64,000 bases of DNA. It comes from Blastomyces gilchristii SLH14081 (taxonomy: Eukaryota > Ascomycota > Eurotiomycetes > Onygenales > Ajellomycetaceae). Shown one piece after another: positions 23,912-35,042 of the stretch; position 1 is the stretch's first letter; each line of letters starts with the position of its first letter. The notes under the pieces were generated by a model. The model searched no databases and was not told the DNA's origin. It saw only the letters and a list, made by a program, of their open reading frames with translations. The position numbers were made by a program, and so were the translations under genes. Location: positions 1,306,795 through 1,370,794 of the forward strand of contig NW_003101669.1 of NCBI RefSeq assembly GCF_000003855.2. The letters run 5' to 3'.

Positions 23912-24442
23912 TATAGCGGAGCGGCGAGCGGAGGCGGAGAGAGGGAGGAGGGATGATCAGAGCAGCTAGAGGGCTCTTCTGCCCTGATTTGAGAAATAGC
24001 TACAATGGGATTAAATTGACAATTGGCATAATATGTCAGCACATATATATGGCTCTCAAGGTATTTATATGTCTCTGGTATATAAATAGGCGCTCATTGC
24101 AGTAGATTTTAATGATTTCCCCGCGTTTTCCGTCTCAGAAGGAAATGTTGAAGCTTGAAATTCCTGGCCAATCATAGTCCGACGGAGTTAAACTGTCACG
24201 TGCACTCTATCTCCGGAATTCAGCCATTACGTAATTCGGCCTCAACCAACTCTCCGCTTCCAAACCTCTGACATCGTTCAAGTTTCGAAGCTTCAAAGAA
24301 ACCATGGGAAATCTGCAACTTACCTAGTGAGACCTTTCAGCTGCCTGTACCCCTAGAGATGTACAGTCGCTGCAATGTAAGTGGCTCACCTAGCGCACTT
24401 TCTAAAAGTCTTGTACCGGCAGCACTAATATGTGGTATTTAG
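23912..24442. promoter_or_regulatory. Divergent promoter region lip2 / ankyrin gene
   Basis: About 530 bp upstream of both genes. It must contain the missing first exon of the ankyrin gene. Candidate ATGs at 24304 and 24359 do not give an in-phase splice to 24443. No consensus site is recognised. Confidence 0.45.
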
Positions 24443-25591
24443 GGTTGATCTACCAGTGCACGTCCGCTTGCGCAGCGCGATCATAAGGAAAGATGTCTTG
24501 CTGGTCAAGCGCATCATAAAGAATAACCCCAGGTTCCTGGAGAACCCAAACTTCGAAGATAAGAGCAATACTTCGTTGCATCTCGCGGCGATTCTTGGAA
24601 ACCTCGAAATCATTGTACTTCCCCGCATCTTCCAAACTTTTGTGTACCCCTTTTATAGATCTCCAACTAAAGCACCAACTTGACCCAGAAACTCCTCGTA
24701 TCATTCGGCCACGACTCATGTGCCCCTAAAATATTGGAAACTGGCTTCGATGCTGCCCCCGGCATCAGCCTGAACACAGATGGGGCTACAGCTCTCCACC
24801 TTGCAGCTGCGCATTCCCACGCCGCCTGCGTTCAATACCTCTGCACTCAGTTCCCCCAAACCATCGACCGGCCTGACCATAAGGGCATCACACCTCTCAT
24901 GCTCGCAGCTCAAAGCTCCAACCCCTCCCACCCTACACGAAGCACATGTCTAATTCCTCCAAAGCAACGTCCACGTTCCTCCTCCAATGCAGCAGAAGAC
25001 ACTAGTACGATCGCAACGCTGCTCAGACAAGATGCGTCCGTGACGCTCACAGATAACGTGGGCAATACCGCCTTACATTATGCCAGTGCATGGGGGAATC
25101 TGAAGGCATTCCGATTGCTGGTATCAGCGGGCGCGCCTCCCTTAGCTCTCAATCATGCCATGTGCACACCCGCAGACTATGCACTGAGTGTACAAGCGGG
25201 CGTGTATTTCCGCAGCCTGGTCTCAGAATTCGAGCGGCTGAAAGCCGAATCTCCACAGCTACCGCAACAACAGCAGAAAATGAAACTATCATTAAAAGTC
25301 AATGATGGCGATTTGAACCGGTCACCCACGGGTGTATCAACCCCACAAAGGAACCTATCGCCTATCTCCCCAACAGAGATGCGGTTGGCTAGCAAAACGG
25401 GCCTGAGCGCTTCGAGGCCAGGGATGACTACCCCGTCTCTAGGTTCCGTGCGGTTAATTACTCAGGAAGATGGTAACGATATGTTCCCTCTAGATCCGCC
25501 GTTGACGGCAAGGAAGGTTAGCGTGCCGATGACGAGCAACCCGATTGCGGCGACAGGACCTTATGCGGAGTTTCGTCGAGGCTCGAGTTGA
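24443..25591 (+). CDS. Ankyrin-repeat protein resembling TORC2 subunit Avo2 (5' end unresolved)
   Basis: Model: join(<24443..24614, 24689..25591). The conserved part begins DLPVHVRLRSAIIRKDVLL and runs through ankyrin repeats (NTSLHLAAILGNLEI, GATALHLAAAHSHAACVQYL, KGITPLMLAAQ, GNTALHYASAWGNLKAFRLL). A Ser/Pro-rich tail with many SP and TP sites follows, ending PYAEFRRGSS. The N-terminal VRLR-AII block, repeat number and phosphosite-rich tail match yeast Avo2, a non-essential TORC2 component at the plasma membrane; this is a family-level guess. Exon 2 needs a preceding exon ending two bases into a codon, and I found no ATG-containing exon that fits without a stop. The start therefore remains open. 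Confidence 0.75.
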
Positions 25592-26861
25592 GAGGTCAAC
25601 CTCAAATTTTCAATCCATGGTAGTTACTGTGGTTGGTTGGTATACTGCGCACACGTCGCAAAACTCTTCACATACGGATATATATTGACCTGCCCGATGC
25701 GCCGCGAACCCGGCTTATCATTGGAGCAAAACGAGAAGAGCTATCCCCTTCTGTGCGGCTATTGGTGGAAACTATTACCGGCTCACCATCCCTCCGCACG
25801 ACATGTGTACATGCATATATCCATGCATGCAAGCCTGCCTCATACAACCATTATAATGATCACATCTGCCTCTGCAAATCATGTTGTAGGCAGGCAAATT
25901 CAGCTTTCCAATTTAACATTCTCAAGATCTCCGTGGGAACAACTCAAGTCCAAGCAAGATATTCTCATCAGTAATCGGTCAATGATTATATATTTGACAA
26001 ACATTTGTAAAAAATAGGCATGTTTCACAGATTATTTTTCTCATTTTTTATGAACTATGAGACAACTATCTACAATACTGCAAATTCCAGCTTTCAATCA
26101 ACATACTTCACATATTTCAGATGTCTAATTTTTCAAGCCCTCTCTCTGACCATTCTCTCACTTGATTATCTCAAGAAATTTTTTTCCATCATATTTCTTT
26201 TATCTACATATATAGTTAACATTTATATTGATGCTCAAGAGGCAGCAGAGCTTATTATTACACTACAAGTGACTCTGTATCTAAGCTATTGAAGATGTAA
26301 ATAATACAATTTTCTCTTATCTCTTTTCTCTCTTTTCTCTGCAACTAACTTATTTTTAAATAAGTTTTCTAGTTGCTAACTCCATTAATGATATCCTTCC
26401 TAACCGCCCGTGGCGCCGCCTGAGCTGTATACACACATATCAGCATGCCTGCGTTGAGCAAATGAATCGGGACTGGACGTAAAAGCATGAGGGGAAGGAA
26501 AGTTCACGGATTGCTCAGTACAATACATATATGTATATATATATATATGTGATGATAATAATAGTAGGAGTAATAATAGTAATATAACAATGATTAAGAA
26601 AAAAGAGGAAAAGTAACAGAGACTCTAATAAACCACCACCAAAACCCGCGACCCCGAGCGACATGCTTTGTTCTTTCTTTCTTCTTTTCTCTAACTCAAG
26701 CTCTATTCGTACACACGCCCGCAAGAATACAAATACACAGAATATATGCCCACATACGATCACATTTCCCGCCGTTAAACACCGTCCGCTTTGGGTTGGC
26801 TCACTTCTTTTTTCTTCCTTCTTTTTTTTTCATTTCATTTTTTTCAATCATTTTTTTCAAT

Positions 26862-26896
<35 letters not shown>

Positions 26897-26907
26897 CCCT
26901 TGCACTT
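25592..26907. other. Intergenic region between convergent genes, AT-rich
   Basis: Contains AT-rich 3' UTR-like sequence, a (TA)n run near 26527-26548, and T-rich blocks. A 33-base T run (26864-26896) lies just past the coq1 stop and is a poly-A run on the coq1 strand. No gene is recognised. Confidence 0.55.
26864..26896. repeat. Poly-T tract (33 bases)
   Basis: Uninterrupted T run 12 bp beyond the coq1 stop codon, within the coq1 3' UTR. Assembly length of such runs is unreliable. Confidence 0.85.
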
Positions 26908-28565
26908 TCACTTTCTCCTCTTAGTGAGCTTCACACACATCTCAACCAAGCCCGCTTTCGCCTCGGTGTCAGGGAGGATGCTGATGGCCTCGATGGCCTT
27001 ATCTGTGTATTCCTGCGCGAGGGCGCGGGTTTGCTCAAGGCCGTCGGATTGGGCAACGATTTGGCGGGCCTATGTTTTGATTTTTGTGTTTAGTATTTAT
27101 TCATTATTGCGTAGATTCGATGGGAATAAAGTAAACAGGTAGAACGTAGAACAATACCACTCACCAGCTGCACATCACCCTCCCCACTAAACTTCCTCCC
27201 CACCAGCGCGCCCAACTCCGGATTCCCCCTCCAGGCAAAAAGCAAGGGCGCCGTCGCCAGCCCCAGCTCCAAATCCGCACCAGCAGGCTTGCCCAACTCC
27301 TCCCCGCTAATCGTATAATCCAACATGTCATCCACAAGCTGGAACGCTAGGCCCAGATTGCGCCCATACGAGTACGCCGCCTCCACGATCTGCGGTGACG
27401 AATGGCCCAATAGCGCCGCCGCCCGGCACGACTTGCTGATCAGGCTCGCGGACTTTAGGTACGTCTTTTGTAGGTAGTATGTGATCGTCTGCTCGGTGAA
27501 GGACGGGTTCAGCTCGTCGCGCTCCGTGTTCTTCAGTTGCATGAACTCGCCCTCGATCAGGTTCGCGATGACCGTGGACAGCAGCTCGATGACCTCCGGG
27601 TCGCGCAGGCGGGCGAGCGCAACCGACGCACGGCCCAGGAGAAAATCACCGGCCAGCACGGCCATTTTGTTCCCGAATTCCAGGTTCGCGGACACGGCGG
27701 AGCGCCGGGTGACGGCGTTGTCGATCACGTCGTCGTGTAGCAGGGAGGCGGTGTGGATTAGTTCTGTAATCTCTGCCAGCCGCCGTTGGGCGGGGAGGAT
27801 GTCTGTAGTATTCCCGCCGTCGGCGTCGCAGTCGGCGTCAACGTTGCCTGCCAACCCATTGTAGGCCGCCTCGCTTGACGACGGGGAGGTGGAGGAGAGT
27901 AATGCGCTCTGATCCGGGTTCGTATCGGCCAGTATGGCGGGGGATGTAATGGCATCGTTGATACCGGCGGCACTAACGAAGGGGACCTGGCGGGCGGTCT
28001 TGGGCGCGTGGGCGGTCGCCTGCGACATGAGCAGGACCAAGAGGGGCCGTACGTGCTTGCCTTCGCTTGATGTGTAGTATTTTGCGACACGGTCGAGGAG
28101 CGGGTGACCGGAACCGAGGAGCTGGCGGATGTTCTTTTTCATGAATTTAAGTTCTTTGGCGACGATGCGAAGCGGGTCGATGGTTATGGGGACGCCGCCG
28201 GGCGTGCCCGGGACGCGGGGGGATGTTCCCCGTGAGCGTGGTGAAGTCGAGGAGGAAGGGGGTGACGGTGATTGTGGTAATGGCGGAGGAGGGGGGGGAG
28301 GACTATCCTTCGAGAACAGGTTCTGAGCGGCGGAGACGGCGGAGCCGAGGGCTGACTGGTTTTTTCGGCGGGAAGGGTGGTAGCTGCGGGTGTTGTAGGG
28401 GAGCTTGGGGGATGAGCGCGAGTTGGCGCTGGGGAGGCAGCTGTATATGAGGCATTGCGAGCATATCAGAGCTTTTGCTGCTCGTGCTGCGGCTGGGGAG
28501 CGGGCGGGATGAGCTGTGCGGAGGAGCAGCCCATAGGGCGTGAGGAGAGTTGGGCGAGCTTGCAT
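26908..28565 (-). CDS. coq1: Long-chain polyprenyl diphosphate synthase (ubiquinone side chain)
   Basis: Model: complement(join(26908..27069, 27165..28565)), 520 aa. The enzyme condenses isopentenyl diphosphate units to make the ubiquinone tail in mitochondria. Both aspartate-rich motifs are present: DDVID at 278-282 and DDMLD at 412-416, with GKHVRPLLVLL (169-179) and GDFLLGRASVALA. The Arg/Ser/Ala-rich, acid-poor N-terminus to about residue 70 fits a mitochondrial targeting peptide. A Pro run (89-95) and a low-complexity insertion (about 187-255) between the substrate loop and the first aspartate motif make it longer than bacterial homologues. Residue tail: VEMCVKLTKRRK. Confidence 0.95.
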
Positions 28566-29933
28566 GGCAGCTCGACGGACGGCGGCCGGGCTCCCTGGGT
28601 TGGTAGATTGCTAGAGGGGCATGTATATGACTCAATTGAGGTGGGGACAGTTGGTGAGATCAATTGAGGGGTGTTTCGTCGTTTGTTCGATGTATTTTTT
28701 CAGCAGGACGAGTTGGAGCCGGGGAAGATAAAATACATAAAAGAGGGAAAAAAACCGAGTTGGGATTATGATTTAATATGTGAAATAAATAACAAGGCAC
28801 TAGATATATTTAACTAAATAGCACTAGGGAACAACAAAACATATCGCAACACACACAACACTCGGTTTTGCTCGCAGCAGGATATCGAATCTGCTCCCGT
28901 AGTCAACGTCATTCGTCACTCTGGCCTCATTTAATATTGACTGCGTTTCTGGCTGTGCTTGTGCTGGCTGCGATTTGGCCGTATCAATTCCCCCAACCCA
29001 GCTCTGACTGTTATTAGTGAGTTAGACTTCCGCAGATGTCCGCCGCATAAATACACTCCGTACTTCTGAATCAAATACTAATTTTAAAGTAAATTAAATA
29101 AATATATAAATATATATAAATATAAATAAACCAAATAAAAATAAACCAACAATTTCGAGGTAAATCTAGGGACAACGACTGATGAGTGTAACAACTAACT
29201 ATATATGTAGAGAACGTCCAGCACCGACAGAGAATAAAAGGTAACATGCAATACAAATATCTGTTGTTAGAACGAATGAACAAGTGGGAAAAAAGAACCC
29301 AGGCAAAAAGCAAAATATGCCATACATAATTGGTTCACTCGGACGATAATGATTGTACAGAGATGGATACATAGACAACAACCACGATCTGTGATGTATT
29401 TCGCCCGCCTCCACCTTGTCGGTGAGTCGGTTGTCAGTCCGTCCGTCCGTCCGTTTGTCCACTCGGGAGCATGGGTTTCTGCTCTTCCGTATATACGAGC
29501 AGTCCCCGTCATCGAGACGCAAAAAGACGGGGCGAGAGAGGCGCCATGGAGAGAGAGGGAGGGCACGCTGACTTTTTTTCCCCCCGGCTCGGTAAAGGAG
29601 AAAAAAAAAAAAAAAAAGGGATGTTAAAATAAAACACAAAAAATGAAATAAAATGAGGAGAAAGCTTCTTAAAGAAGCGGTAGGTAGGAGTTAAAGTGAG
29701 GGTCTGAAAGATTCTCAGCACTAAGAAATAATGCTTTTGTCTGTTTCGCTCCCCGATTAATAAAATATAGTACCAATCACAGTATCAATAAATACCATGT
29801 ACCACACCACACACCATTCAAATCTGTTCAATCCATCCATCCGTCAATCAATCAATCAATCAAGCCGACTTTCACCCTCTTCTAAGAAAACAAAAATAAA
29901 GAATCAAAGTCCAGAAAATGGAAGAGGAAACAA
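28566..29933. other. Intergenic region coq1 - rpn3
   Basis: Upstream of coq1 and downstream of rpn3, both on the minus strand. AT-rich runs lie near 29080-29150 and there is an A17 run near 29601-29617. (TCCG)n and (TCAA)n short repeats occur near 29437-29452 and 29842-29862. No gene is recognised. Confidence 0.55.
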
Positions 29934-32169
29934 CTAGATCGCGTCAAAGTCTCCGCCCGCATCATCATCGTCCAAGTCCCCTTCGACAATCTCCTTGGCC
30001 AGCTCCCGCTCACGTTCCCGCGCTTCCTGTGCATTCTTCAGTTCGAGCCGATGTTGGTTCATAGGGAATCTCATGGCCTGTATTATTTTGTTGTCTCCAG
30101 TCAGTATCGAACTATATAAGAGAGGTAGCCGGGAAGAATAACCATACCTTAACACTCTCGTCATGGAGATCCAAACAGAACCGGATACGCTCATGGAAAA
30201 CCTCACCGGGTTCTCCAGTTGCATACACATCTCCCACTTCCTTGCTCTTCATATACCCATGCTCATGATCCAGCGAAGCCTCGATTACACCATCACGGAT
30301 AGCCTTGGCGACGATATATTCGGCCGACTCCTCACTATCTAATCCCAGACGGAGACAGATATCCCGAAGAGAAATGCGCGTATAAGCCAGTGACATCATA
30401 CGGATCCCCGTCTTGATGACATTCTGTCGAAGACGTAGGACAAGCGTGTATGTGCCGTCTCGTCGGAAAGTTGAACTGTGTTTCTGGACGATGTTGAGGA
30501 ATCCGTCTAGGTCACCGATGCTGACAGCCTGCACGAGCAGGAAATAAGGATGCATGGCTCGTTCGATGTTCGGTTGGCGGAAGATCGCGCGGTCGGGAAT
30601 ATCGCCCATCAATAGCTCGACGACAACGAGGAGCTTACTGGCCGCCTGGTAGAAACCACCGGCGGTGTGGCTTGAGGGAGATTTGCGGGTGGCGCCAATC
30701 AGATGTTCATGAGCCTCCGTATACTGCAACTGGATGGCACGGATCCGGCCAAGGTAGTAAAGATACCGAGCGATCTGGTTGTTGGGTGCTCCAGGTGGGA
30801 ACTCAGAACGTGACACGAAAAGGTCTGCTTGAGAAATGTGCGAGGTGGACAGGTAATTACGCAGGAGGAGGGTGGTGACGGTTGCCTGGATATCTTGGTC
30901 CTTTCGCAGTACAGAAGTTCGTAGTGCCTGAAGGAGTGGCTGTCGGATGGAAATGACGGCTGCTGCCGGAGACGGGGGAAGCGGGGAAAGTTGTTCGTAG
31001 AAGAGGGAGTAGTAAAAGTAGACGCGAGCAGCCAGAGAATCCAAGGTTCTCCGATTGTGCGATCGCACCAAGTCAACAAGACTGCTGGAGAAGTTTGCGC
31101 CGTGCTCGATCTGCTTCTTGTCATACAGATAAATCTGAATAAGGATGGACAGATAGATGTCAACCTCGGGAAGCACGTCGTGCGTAGCTGATCCCTTTCC
31201 AGGAGTCTTTGATTCACCATCGATATCCATTGACGAATCCGCGGCAGCATCCGCGAACGCCGACTGCTTGCCAATGGGAGCTAGTAGGAATGATGCCGTG
31301 GAATCCGTAGGCTGATATGTTTCTACAATGGCCTGGGCAAGAAGATCGGCAGACAGCTGTTTCCGCATCGACGATATCGACCGCAACACTCGCAATGTGA
31401 ACCGGGGATCAAAATGAGTAACGGCACGTTCGAGCAACGTAAAATTGCTTTTGATAGCTGTTAAAAAAAAGGGAAGAGATAACATTAGTCAGTCGAGCCA
31501 CCCGTTGATGTCATTCGCTATTATAGGGGGCGGGTTTTTCGGGGTAATTATCCAGGTAACAAAATGGAAAGAGGTAAATAAGAAAATAATACCTGATAAG
31601 GCCTTCTCTCTGGGATCAATTTGCGCCTCAACCTCAGCCACGCCAGCATCCTCTGCTTCATCCATGGTGACATCTGCCTGATGCTGCTCTGGTTCTCCCG
31701 ATAACCTGGAGCCCTTGGAGGGTGGCACCACGACGGTCATCCCCTCATCACCCTCACCTCGTCCTCCTCTTCCTCCACATTGATTCGGCTGTGTAGCAGA
31801 CCCGTTGGTGTTGGCATCATCTTCTGCCATCTCCACGTCCTCCGTCCCGTTCACATTGTTGACGCCATTCTCGACAGGATCCGAGGCCCCGTTGGTGTGG
31901 GGAGCAGTCTGATCGTTTTCAGCGCCCATGTTCTTCGTAGAAGATGTGGGAATGGAGCTCGAATTGGGGGTGGATGTTGAGCTAGGAGTGTTGGAGGCAG
32001 GTGTCTTCTTGCCGGACGTCGCGGTTGTCTTCCCCCGAGCAGCAGATCTAGTGGTAGGAGGAGCAGGCTTATCTTTGGAGCTCTGGGAAGTAGAGTTGGA
32101 ACGAGGCTTCTCTCCGTTAGCTGAGGTGTCCGACTTGTTGGACCTCAGGGAACGCCTTTCAGCGGGCAT
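29934..32169 (-). CDS. rpn3: 26S proteasome regulatory subunit Rpn3 (PSMD3), PCI protein
   Basis: Model: complement(join(29934..30077, 30148..31457, 31593..32169)), 676 aa. Rpn3 is a lid subunit of the 19S particle that helps bind the lid horseshoe. The core from about residue 193 (AIKSNFTLLERAVTHFDPR) carries helical repeats (ARYLYYLGRIRAIQLQYTEA), a PCI domain (ISLRDICLRLGLDSEESAEYI) and the typical end (GEVFHERIRFCLDLHDESVK then an acidic tail). Residues 1-190 are a Ser/Thr/Asn-rich and acidic low-complexity extension absent from the roughly 530-residue human protein. It diverges from spc34 across 855 bp that contain telomere-like repeats. Confidence 0.95.
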
Positions 32170-33024
32170 ATTGGAAGCTCTGAAAGTGAGTAGCTTGTTG
32201 GGCGTACTACTCGGCGCCTGGACAGGACTGAAACTGGGGGCTGGCTAGCTGGCAAGCTGGTTGGATGGGAAGCGACGGCAGCAAAGCAAAGGAAGGAGAG
32301 ATGAAACACAGTACAGGAGTAGCAAAGAGTAGAGGCAGAGACACTGGGAAGAAAGAAGTAGAAGTTGTTGGGAGAGGGGGGGGGGGGCTGTGGGTGGTGG
32401 TGGATGTGGTGAGCTGGGTTGAACGGGTTGAGCTGGTGGTGGTGATGATGTTGATGTTGATGGTGGTTGACAGAAGACGACGGAAGAAGACACAAGCAGC
32501 CTGCGTTGGGTTAGGTTAGGCGGGTTAGGCGGGTTAGGCGGGTTAGGTTGGGCGTGGCGGGTTAGTTAGGGAAGAAAGGTTAGGCTGGGCCGGGTTTATT
32601 TTGGCTGGGGACAAGTGGTGAGAAGATGCATTTTCTGACTCAGCAGCTGCTAACGAAGTCCGTATAGTAGCCTGCTGGTCAGCGGCCATAGTCAGTTGGC
32701 AGTGGCGAGGATGGGCTATCACGCTGGTCACTGGGACAAGTTGCGGCAGAGATCAGCTGTGCTTTGCGTAGTCTCTTATTAAATAATTAGTATTTTTATA
32801 TCGCCGGTTGCGTAGCTCACATAAATAGCTTGTTGTTGGACCTTACGCGCAGGTCTTGGCGTGGGGACCCACGATATTTATATCTTAGATACATGCAGTA
32901 AACAAACCCACAGCCGGCTCAACTACCTCGTTCTTCCCCGGTTAATATCATATTCACTGCATCTAATAGCATACGTCTACGGAATCTGCACCAATTGAGG
33001 CCGGTCTGTAATACAACCTCCGTC
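32170..33024. promoter_or_regulatory. Bidirectional promoter region rpn3 / spc34
   Basis: Carries a G11 run (about 32377-32387), a TTAGGCGGG minisatellite (32506-32570) and G/T-rich flanks. No Rpn4-type PACE site (GGTGGCAAA) was seen by eye. Confidence 0.55.
32506..32570 (+). repeat. Interstitial telomere-like repeat (TTAGGCGGG)n
   Basis: Starts with two TTAGG units, then three nine-base TTAGGCGGG units, then diverged copies. It resembles fungal telomere repeat TTAGGG with an inserted CG. It could form a G-quadruplex on the plus strand. Confidence 0.8.
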
Positions 33025-33939
33025 ATGGGCCTCCTCGAAAGCCATCTGGAGCAGATCTCCCTCTCCGCAGCTGCCATAGCTGACCTCCCGTATGAAACTC
33101 ACCTTCTATCATTGTATATTTATCACTGCTTAACTTTTATTTTGCACAGCTTCCCCCCTCCCAAAATCTTCGCAAATGCCATGCTAGGCCCCCACGACAT
33201 CACAACGCTTATCCGTGACACAGAGCCCCACGAACGAGCCCTCTTCTCCGTCGACCCCGCTACCTCGACTTCTTCAAGACAGTCCCAAAGAAGAGCTACC
33301 CGTAGAACCACCACTGCTGCGTCTGGATCTGCATTCCCCGACCTAGCCCTACCCCTCCCCGGCGACGGAGGTGACTCGATGGCCAGCCGCATCTATGCCG
33401 CAAAACACAACAAGAACCAATCCGCCGTGGCGCAGGTGCTGGGCGTAGATATGGTGGATGAGATTAAGAAGTCTAGAGGTGAAATTAATGTCGAAGTATT
33501 GCTCAAGGGCGCGGAGATGTTGTGTAATGTCTAGTGAGTTTAGACATCTATTGATTCATTTTCTTTCGGAAGGATACGTCCGGCTAATCCCTTTTCTTCG
33601 TCATTTACTAGCCCCGTCCAAGGCGCCCAAGAACGTATCTCCACCCTCCGCCATCGCCACGAACACCTCTCCACTTCCATCGCACATCTGGAGTCGCGCA
33701 TTGCGGAGCAAGCTGCGCAGTTGCAGCGCATGAACCGTTCGCAGGATTATTCCAGTGATTACGATATTGCAGATACGGAAAGAGACGTCGGAGTTGTCCC
33801 TGCTGAAGCAGTATCGCACGTCACGGAGGAGGACTTGCAGCGCGAGTTACTGGAGATTCGCGAGCTGGAGGAACGGAAGCGGAGGCTGGAAGAGCGGGTG
33901 ACAGGGATGGAGAGGGATCTGGGCGGGCTGATGAGGTGA
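33025..33939 (+). CDS. spc34: DASH (Dam1) complex subunit Spc34
   Basis: Model: join(33025..33089, 33150..33533, 33612..33939), 258 aa, all junctions in phase. The DASH complex rings spindle microtubules and couples them to kinetochores. The N-terminus LLESHLEQISLSAAAIADLP then FPPPKIFANAMLGPHDIT is the Spc34 signature, with IRDTEPHERALFSVD next. The C-terminal third is a coiled coil (QRELLEIRELEERKRRLEER) as in the family. The middle is Ser/Thr/Arg-rich, a likely kinase target region by analogy with Ipl1/Aurora regulation of yeast Spc34; this is inference. Confidence 0.94.
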
Positions 33940-35042
33940 ACGGATAAGATGGAGAACGAGAAATTTGGGGTTCATTTTTATACATATGTACGGCATATGA
34001 ACTTTTATATGGATTTTTACCGCCTAACGCCCGGGGATATTATTTTTATCCTGAACTACAGATCCTGCTGTGGATTGTTTCTAGAGACATCTCTCCTCGT
34101 CCGCCATCTCCTACCGATGCATAATGCATATGAGAAAGAGAAACTCAATTGCCCCTGGCAGTACCTGATCTTAGCACTTCGTGCCACGCCCTGCCGGAAG
34201 GGGGAAAGATAGTAAGGTCGCAGATCACCCTGTTGGTGATGGATGGGGATATACCTGATTCATTCGATCTTGTGAAAAGACAGCTTCGCCTCGAATATCT
34301 CGAACAGCCCACTGCATTCAGTATCATGCATGAAGAAAAGGATTTGGTGTGCTAAACAGAGCGGCAAAATCGCAACGACTCGCCTGCCGGGTGCTTTCGA
34401 GGAAGTCGGGCTACTCGTTTGATGAATCTCTTGTTTATAGAGACGGGTTCTAAAAGATAGAGAGCTATGGGTGGGTTTATTCAAAGGGATAGTCATAAAG
34501 AAGATGTATTGTTTTATACCTTGGGAAGCTTGTATATCATCTACTTTTAAGACCTGCTTGTGGGTGGCGTATTTCTTTTGGATATTTATATTTCTGACTC
34601 TACCTTTGACCCACCCCAGAAAAGTAGATAGAATTTATTAGATATGCGCTGGGTATGAATATCGAGGCATCTAATATTTCAAGAGAAGATATTTAATCTA
34701 GATAGATCCATCTCATCGATATCGCTAGGAAATACGCTCTGTCATACCAACGATAAATACACGCCGGAACCATGCCAAGACCACCGCGCTTGAGGAGCAT
34801 CCTGATTGGGCAACTTTCAACGTCAACTCTTCGACTTTGACTTCTGTAACGGAGTACAACAGCTAGTAACTTACGAGCGTAGCTGACTGATATATTCACC
34901 ACTACCTCCGCATCGTCCTTGTTATCCTTCCAACTCCCGATATATACCTGTTGTCCTTAGCTACATCCTCGAGCCGTAGCTGGAGGCCCTGTCCTTGACA
35001 CCACCGCTCGGGAGTGCTACTCGCCGCCAAACTGCCATCAAG
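33940..35042. other. Intergenic region spc34 - taf12
   Basis: The spc34 3' UTR followed by the taf12 promoter and leader. Small frames here have no coding character. No repeat or RNA gene is recognised. Confidence 0.55.

Noticed and set aside
28129..28450. Plus-strand frames over coq1
   Set aside because: Antisense shadows of the coq1 coding region (Gly/Val-rich mirror of Pro/Ser-rich sequence).
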